A stretch of 64,000 nucleotides of DNA from contig BPGE01000001.1 in assembly GCA_026002875.1 (NCBI GenBank), forward strand, positions 3,968,001 through 4,032,000, given 5' to 3'. A program made the translations under genes and the position numbers. This DNA comes from Bryobacteraceae bacterium. Lineage in GTDB: Bacteria; Acidobacteriota; Terriglobia; Bryobacterales; Bryobacteraceae. Under the pieces are notes generated by a model. The model worked only from the letters and a program-made list of their open reading frames with translations, was not told where the DNA came from and ran no database searches. Position 1 is the stretch's first letter. Every line of letters begins with the position of its first letter. Positions 59,302-64,000 of this stretch are shown one piece after another.

Positions 59302-60348
59302 TCAGGCGCCGAGCGTCACAAGCCCGGATTCCATGCGCTTCAGCTGCCCGCAGGCGGCATAGATGTCCAGGCCGCGGGGCTTGCGGATGAAGCAGGGGAT
59401 CGACCGCTTCACGATCGCCTGGAACGCCGCGACACGCTCCGGCGGGGGCGTTTCATACGGAATGCCCGGCCCGGGGTTCAGGGCGATCAGGTTCACCTTG
59501 CAGCGCAGCGGCGCGAGCAGCTTCACGACGCGCCGCGCGTCGGCGTCGCTGTCGTTGACGCCTTTGAGCAGCACGTACTCGAACGTCAGCCGTTCCCACG
59601 GGCGCAGCGGATAGGCGCGGCAGGCTTCGATCAGGTCGCGCAGGTGGTATTTGCGCGTGATGGGCATCAGCTCGCGGCGCTGCTCTTCCGTCGAGGCATT
59701 CAGCGAGATGGCCAGCTTCGGACGCGGTTCGGCCTGGCCGAGTTCGGCGATCCGCGGAATGATGCCGGATGTCGACACCGTGATGCGGCGCGGGCTGATG
59801 TTCAGTCCTTTGGGATCGCACAGCAGGCGCGCCGCCTTGAGGACGGCGGCCAGATTCAGCAGCGGCTCGCCCTGGCCCATCATGACGATGTTGATGCGCT
59901 TCTCGTGCGCCCACAGATCGTTGTCCTGCGCAAGGTGCAGCACCTGGCCCACGATTTCGCCCGCGGTGAGATTGCGCTCGAGACCCATCAGCGCCGTCAG
60001 GCAGAACCTGCAGTCCACGGGGCAGCCCACCTGCGTGGAGATGCACAGCGTGTCGCGGGCCTCCTCCGGCATGAACACGGCTTCGACGGTCTTGCCGTCG
60101 GCGAGTTTCAGCAGGTAGCGCCGCGTGCCGTCGCGGCTGTCAAAGCGCGCGGCGCGCTCCAGGTGGCCGATGACCGATTCGGCCGCCATGCGCTCGCGCA
60201 GCTTTGCGGGAAACTCCGTGATTCCGGCGAACGAAGAGACGCGGCGCCGGTAGAGCGCATCATAGAGCTGCCGCGCACGGAACGCAGGTTCTTCCGCAGG
60301 CAGCACGCTGCGCAGCTCTTCAGCGTCCATTCCAAGAAGCGGAATCAC
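59302..60348 (-). CDS. rlmN: 23S rRNA/tRNA adenine-C2 methyltransferase RlmN
   Basis: The radical SAM enzyme methylates A2503 of 23S rRNA and A37 of some tRNAs. The 348-residue protein has the CxxxCxxC cluster motif CPVDCRFC (C109, C113, C116), the [10 protein letters not shown] segment, and the conserved C-terminal cysteine in YAACGQL. The start is GTG 60348, preceded by AGGGG; the homologous region begins there (LLGMDAEEL). Length is as usual. It is convergent with ybbP, nine bases apart. Confidence 0.94.
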   Translation of the reverse strand: MIPLLGMDAEELRSVLPAEEPAFRARQLYDALYRRRVSSFAGITEFPAKLRERMAAESVIGHLERAARFDSRDGTRRYLLKLADGKTVEAVFMPEEARDTLCISTQVGCPVDCRFCLTALMGLERNLTAGEIVGQVLHLAQDNDLWAHEKRINIVMMGQGEPLLNLAAVLKAARLLCDPKGLNISPRRITVSTSGIIPRIAELGQAEPRPKLAISLNASTEEQRRELMPITRKYHLRDLIEACRAYPLRPWERLTFEYVLLKGVNDSDADARRVVKLLAPLRCKVNLIALNPGPGIPYETPPPERVAAFQAIVKRSIPCFIRKPRGLDIYAACGQLKRMESGLVTLGA

Positions 60349-60431
60349 GGCACCCCTCGCTTCCAGTGTAGCGGCGGCGGGAAAAGCGTCCGCGCGCCGG
60401 GCGCGGCGCGGGAGAACCGGGCCGCCGCCAT

Positions 60432-63260
60432 TCAGTCCTGTGCGGCGCCGAGCAGCGGGAGAAGGAAACGGCCGGTATGGGATTCCCCGCAGGCGGCGAT
60501 GGCCTCGGGCGGACCGGCGGCGACGATCCGGCCGCCGCGCTCGCCGCCTTCCGGGCCGAGGTCGATGATCCAGTCCGCATGGCGGATGACTTCCAGGTTG
60601 TGCTCGATGATGAGAACGCTGGCCCCGCGCAGTACGAGCCGGTCCATCGCGTCCAGCAGTTTGGCGATGTCGTCGAAATGGAGGCCGGTGGTGGGCTCGT
60701 CGAACAGGAACAGGTGGCCGGAGACGTCGCTCTGCGAGAGGTGGCTGGCGAGCTTCACGCGCTGCGCTTCGCCGCCCGAGAGCGTCGTCGCCGACTGGCC
60801 GAGACGCAGATAGCCGAGGCCGACGTCGGCCAGCGGCTGGAGCCGCGAGACGATTTTCGCCTGCCCGGAGAAGAACGCGATGGCCTCGCGCACGGTGAGC
60901 TGGAGCACTTCGTGGATGTTGAGCCCCTTGTAACGGATGTCGAGGATCTGCGGTTTGTAGCGCGTGCCGCGGCAGTCTTCGCAGACCAGTTCGACATCGG
61001 CGAGGAACTGCATCTCCACGGTGACCGTGCCGTCGCCCTGGCAGGTCTCGCAGCGGCCGCCGCTGACGTTGAACGAAAAGTAGCCGGACGTGTAGCCGCG
61101 CTTCTGCGCTTCGGGGGTTGCCGCGAAGAGTTCGCGGATCGGGTCGAACGCCTTGGTGTAGGTGACGGGATTGGAGCGCGGCGTGCGGCCGATGGGCGAC
61201 TGATCCACGAGCACGAGACCGCGCACGAGCGCGGCGCCTTCGACGCGGCGGCAGGTCTGCCGTCCGAGGGAGGCGTCCATCTCCGCATCGTCCTGCGGGG
61301 CGGCGAGGTCCCTCTGGTAGCGCGACAGCAGGCTGCGGTAGATGACATCGTGCACGAGCGTGGACTTGCCGGAGCCGGAGACACCGGTGACGACGGTCAT
61401 CAGTCCGAGGGGGATCTCGACGTCAATGTCTTTCAGATTGTGCGCGCGGCAGCCGAGGAAGCGCAGCCGCTTCGCCGGGTCGGGCGCGCGGCGCGAGTTC
61501 TTGTGGGACGCGCGCGCTTCGCCGCGCAGATAGCGCGCCGTCAGAGTCTCGACGCGCCTGCCGCCCGCGCCGTTCAGCATCTGGGAGAGCGTGCCCTCGA
61601 AGACCACATTCCCGCCGAGCTCGCCTGCGCCGGGTCCCAGATCGACGATGTGATCCGCGGCGCGCATGACATCGGCGTCATGCTCCACGACGAGCACGGT
61701 GTTGCCCAGATCGCGCAGGTCTTCGAGGATGCGGATGAGCCGGGCGGTGTCGCGCGGATGGAGTCCGATGGACGGCTCGTCGAGCACGTAGATGGCGCCC
61801 ACGAGGCGCGAGCCGAGACACGTGGCCAGCTGGATCCGCTGCGCCTCGCCGCCGGAGAGCGTCATGGTCAGCCGGTCGAGCGTGAGGTAATCGAGGCCCA
61901 CGTTGTCGAGGAAAGCCAGCCGCTGGCGGATTTCGCCCAGCAGGCGCGACGCCACGGCTGCCTGCTCCGCGCCGAGCTCGAGCCCGTCGAAAAAGCGGCG
62001 CGCCTCGCCGATGTTCATGCGCACGACTTCGGCGATCGAGCGGTCTCCCACGCGGACGTTCAGCGCCTCTTCGCGCAGACGCGCGCCGCCGCAGGCGTAG
62101 CAGGTGGCGTAACCGCGGTAGCGGCTGAGGAACACGCGCACGTGAACCTTGTACTTCTTGCGCTCGACCTCCTGGAAGAACTCGCGCACTTCCTGGCGCA
62201 CGATCTCCTTTTCGGCGGGCGTCAGCTCGGCATAGGGCACGCGGAGGCGGACGTCGCGTTTGCGCCGGTGCGCGAAGTCTTCGAGCACCCACTCGTAGTG
62301 CGGGCGGTTCCAGGGTTCGATCGCGCCTTCGGCGATCGACAGCGAGGGGTCCGGCACGACGAGATCCATGTCGTAGTCGATCGTGCGGCCGAAGCCCTGG
62401 CAGACGGGGCAGGCGCCCCAGGGGTTGTTGAAGCTGAACAGCGAGGGCTCCGGCGACGGGAACTCGCGTCCGCAGCTCCTGCAGGCGAACTGTTCGGAGA
62501 AGCGCAGGCGCGCAGGTTCGCTCTCGCCCGCCTGCTCGAAAATCACCTCGCCCGCCTCGCGGTAGCAGATCTCCACGGTGTCGACGATGCGCTGTTTCTG
62601 CCCCTCGCGGATCACGAGGCGGTCGGCGAGCACGAAGAAGGGCTGCGAAAAATCGATCTCGAGCAGGGACTCGGGCGTGGAGAACTCGAACACGCGCCCC
62701 TGCTGGTACAGCCGCGTGAAGCCGCGCCGGCGCAGATCGGCCAGATGGTCTTTCAGGGCGTCGGGCCTGGCTCCGGGCGCGGTGCGCACCGGGAAGAGCG
62801 CATACCAGCGCGAGCCTTCCGGCTGCGCCAGCATCTTCTGCGCCACCGGATCGACGGTGTCGCGCTCGACGCGGATGCCGCACTTCGGACACCAGGTTTC
62901 GCCGGCGCGCGCGAACAGCAGGCGCAGGTAATCGTAGATCTCCGTAGCCGTGGCCACCGTGGAGCGCGGATTGCGCGTCGTGTTTTTCTGGCGGATGGCG
63001 ATGGGCGGCGCGATGCCGTCGATCTCGTCGAGGGCGGGCTTCTCCATCCGCTCCAGAAACTGGCGCGCATACGCCGAAAGGCTTTCCACATAGCGGCGCT
63101 GGCCTTCGGCGTAGATCGTGTCGAACACGAGCGACGACTTGCCGGAGCCTGAAACTCCGGTGACCACCGTGAGGCGGTTATGGGGCAGGTCCAGCGAAAC
63201 GCCTTTCAGATTGTGGACCCGCGCACCGCGAATTCTGAGAAGATCGCCGCGGTCCGTCAT
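60432..63260 (-). CDS. uvrA: Excinuclease ABC subunit A
   Basis: UvrA finds DNA damage in nucleotide excision repair and loads UvrB. The 942-residue protein holds two ABC modules: Walker [11 protein letters not shown] near residue 35 and [10 protein letters not shown] near residue 640. Two signature regions ([30 protein letters not shown]) and zinc fingers (CxxC pairs around CRSCG...CPVC and [10 protein letters not shown]...CEDCRG) complete the set. Length is standard. It is divergent from mutY, with 52 bases between starts, which groups two DNA repair genes. Confidence 0.96.
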   Translation of the reverse strand: MTDRGDLLRIRGARVHNLKGVSLDLPHNRLTVVTGVSGSGKSSLVFDTIYAEGQRRYVESLSAYARQFLERMEKPALDEIDGIAPPIAIRQKNTTRNPRSTVATATEIYDYLRLLFARAGETWCPKCGIRVERDTVDPVAQKMLAQPEGSRWYALFPVRTAPGARPDALKDHLADLRRRGFTRLYQQGRVFEFSTPESLLEIDFSQPFFVLADRLVIREGQKQRIVDTVEICYREAGEVIFEQAGESEPARLRFSEQFACRSCGREFPSPEPSLFSFNNPWGACPVCQGFGRTIDYDMDLVVPDPSLSIAEGAIEPWNRPHYEWVLEDFAHRRKRDVRLRVPYAELTPAEKEIVRQEVREFFQEVERKKYKVHVRVFLSRYRGYATCYACGGARLREEALNVRVGDRSIAEVVRMNIGEARRFFDGLELGAEQAAVASRLLGEIRQRLAFLDNVGLDYLTLDRLTMTLSGGEAQRIQLATCLGSRLVGAIYVLDEPSIGLHPRDTARLIRILEDLRDLGNTVLVVEHDADVMRAADHIVDLGPGAGELGGNVVFEGTLSQMLNGAGGRRVETLTARYLRGEARASHKNSRRAPDPAKRLRFLGCRAHNLKDIDVEIPLGLMTVVTGVSGSGKSTLVHDVIYRSLLSRYQRDLAAPQDDAEMDASLGRQTCRRVEGAALVRGLVLVDQSPIGRTPRSNPVTYTKAFDPIRELFAATPEAQKRGYTSGYFSFNVSGGRCETCQGDGTVTVEMQFLADVELVCEDCRGTRYKPQILDIRYKGLNIHEVLQLTVREAIAFFSGQAKIVSRLQPLADVGLGYLRLGQSATTLSGGEAQRVKLASHLSQSDVSGHLFLFDEPTTGLHFDDIAKLLDAMDRLVLRGASVLIIEHNLEVIRHADWIIDLGPEGGERGGRIVAAGPPEAIAACGESHTGRFLLPLLGAAQD

Positions 63261-63312
63261 GGGAGGGAAATTGCCTGCGCGAGGGGGAATCCCTCATCAT
63301 TGTAACAACCGC
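63261..63312. promoter_or_regulatory. Divergent uvrA-mutY promoter region
   Basis: These 52 bases lie between the two start codons. On the minus strand TACAAT (63304-63299) could be the -10 box for uvrA. No classical SOS (LexA) box of the CTGT-N8-ACAG type was seen. A -10 for mutY is not clear. Confidence 0.45.
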
Positions 63313-64000
63313 ATGCGGAATCCCCGGCGCCCTGCGCAACTGCTGCTGGAGTGGTACGCCTCGGCCCGCCGCGACCTGCCGTGGCGGCGGACGCGCGATC
63401 CGTGGCGCGTGCTGGTGTCGGAAGTGATGCTGCAGCAGACGCGCGTGTCTGTCGTGATCCCGTATTACGAGCGCTTTCTCGCCCGTTTTCCGTCGCCGCA
63501 GGCTCTTGCCGGGGCGGAGGAAGAAGAGCTGCTGGCGCTGTGGGCCGGGCTGGGATATTACAGCCGCGCGCGCAACCTGAAGCGCGCGGCCGAAGCCATC
63601 TGCGCCCGCGGCGGCTTTCCGGAAACGGCGGAGGAGTGGCGCGCGCTGCCGGGCATCGGAGAGTACACGGCCGCCGCGGTGGCCTCCATCTGCTTCCGCG
63701 AGCCGGTCGCCGTGCTCGATGGAAACGTCGCCCGCGTGATGGCGCGGCTCACGGCGGAAGAGGGTGACATCGCCTCGGGGAGCGTGCGTCTCAGACTGAA
63801 GGAGCAGGCGCAGGCCCTGCTCGAGCCCGCCCACCCCGGAGATTTCAACCAGGCGCTGATGGAGCTGGGCGCCACCGTGTGCCTGCCGCGCCAGCCGAAG
63901 TGCCTGCTGTGCCCGTGGCAGGATCTGTGCCAGGCGCGCCGCCGCGGACTGGAGGCGGAGCTGCCGGTGAAGGCCCGGCGCAGGCAGCCGGAGAGAGTGG
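63313..64000 (+). CDS. mutY: A/G-specific adenine glycosylase MutY (3' end beyond the window)
   Basis: The frame runs from ATG 63313 to the window end without a stop, giving the first 229 residues. It has the catalytic Glu37 (SEVMLQQTRV), the helix-hairpin-helix LPGIGEYTAAAVASI (about 112-126), the catalytic Asp136 (VLDGNVARV) and the 4Fe-4S cysteines C190, C197, C200 and C206 (spacing 6-2-5). MutY removes adenine opposite 8-oxoguanine. The C-terminal NUDIX-like domain is not in the window. An exact RBS is not evident. Confidence 0.93.
   Translation, partial: MRNPRRPAQLLLEWYASARRDLPWRRTRDPWRVLVSEVMLQQTRVSVVIPYYERFLARFPSPQALAGAEEEELLALWAGLGYYSRARNLKRAAEAICARGGFPETAEEWRALPGIGEYTAAAVASICFREPVAVLDGNVARVMARLTAEEGDIASGSVRLRLKEQAQALLEPAHPGDFNQALMELGATVCLPRQPKCLLCPWQDLCQARRRGLEAELPVKARRRQPERV

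Noticed and set aside
63261-63312. LexA box between uvrA and mutY
   Set aside because: No CTGT-N8-ACAG or GAACN4GTTC motif was found in these bases.

Overview
The window holds two blocks. Positions 1 to about 33,240 are the right-hand part of a transposable (Mu-like) prophage whose left end lies before position 1. Positions about 33,240-64,000 are chromosomal. I saw no rRNA, tRNA or CRISPR. The host is a high-GC bacterium, and I infer the Acidobacteriota, most likely the Bryobacterales/Solibacter group. The reasons are the HTH-TM-FG-GAP gene, the CadC-like winged-helix/TM protein, the pair of ABC permeases without an ATPase, the DUF6807 secreted protein and a bacillithiol BshA. This is inference from gene content, not a database match.

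Prophage. All phage genes but one read rightward and nearly every junction is an ATGA, TGATG or similar overlap. Regulators (79-1211) are followed by a palindromic operator region (1202-1288) and then by the transposition operon: a coiled-coil protein, a DDE transposase (D151/D246/E280) and an HTH-AAA ATPase like MuB. Next come Gam, several small proteins, a permuted papain-like protein, GemA and a MerR/Xis-like protein (5009-9184). A terminator/dyad region (9191-9306) separates these from the late genes. The late genes are terminase small and large subunits, portal, MuF-type head protein, XkdF-type protease, HK97-type capsid, IPT-fused connector, neck proteins, tail tube, a G/GT chaperone pair with a -1 frameshift site, tape measure, lambda M-like protein, a 1,869-residue L-J-fibre fusion, fibres, a candidate muramidase and an anchored coiled-coil protein. 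The phage therefore combines Mu-style replication with a siphovirus-like head and tail. Its right end carries three transposase-site-like repeats (33136-33207) and sits inside a host HTH-TM-FG-GAP gene, of which only the 5' half remains here.

Chromosome. After the interrupted gene come a CadC-like regulator, tyrS, two MacB/FtsX-type permeases, and a 17-unit, 63-bp palindromic tandem array (38804-39874) with one related single unit at 33957. A coupled hyuA-DUF6807-bshA operon follows, converging on rpoD. Further right are nrdR with a LPG-synthase-like membrane protein, then an ECF sigma/anti-sigma operon with LiaF-like and DUF4097 proteins (47611-51220). The last part holds glycerate 2-kinase, shikimate kinase, a Lon-N protein, a HAD hydrolase, PduO-type adenosyltransferase, tesA divergent from ybbA-ybbP, rlmN, uvrA, and a mutY cut by the window end.

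The points most worth a second look are the 63-bp array, the displaced protease C-terminus in frame with the capsid, the GGGAAAC frameshift signal, the perfect 51-bp repeats in the fibre gene, and the prophage-host junction.
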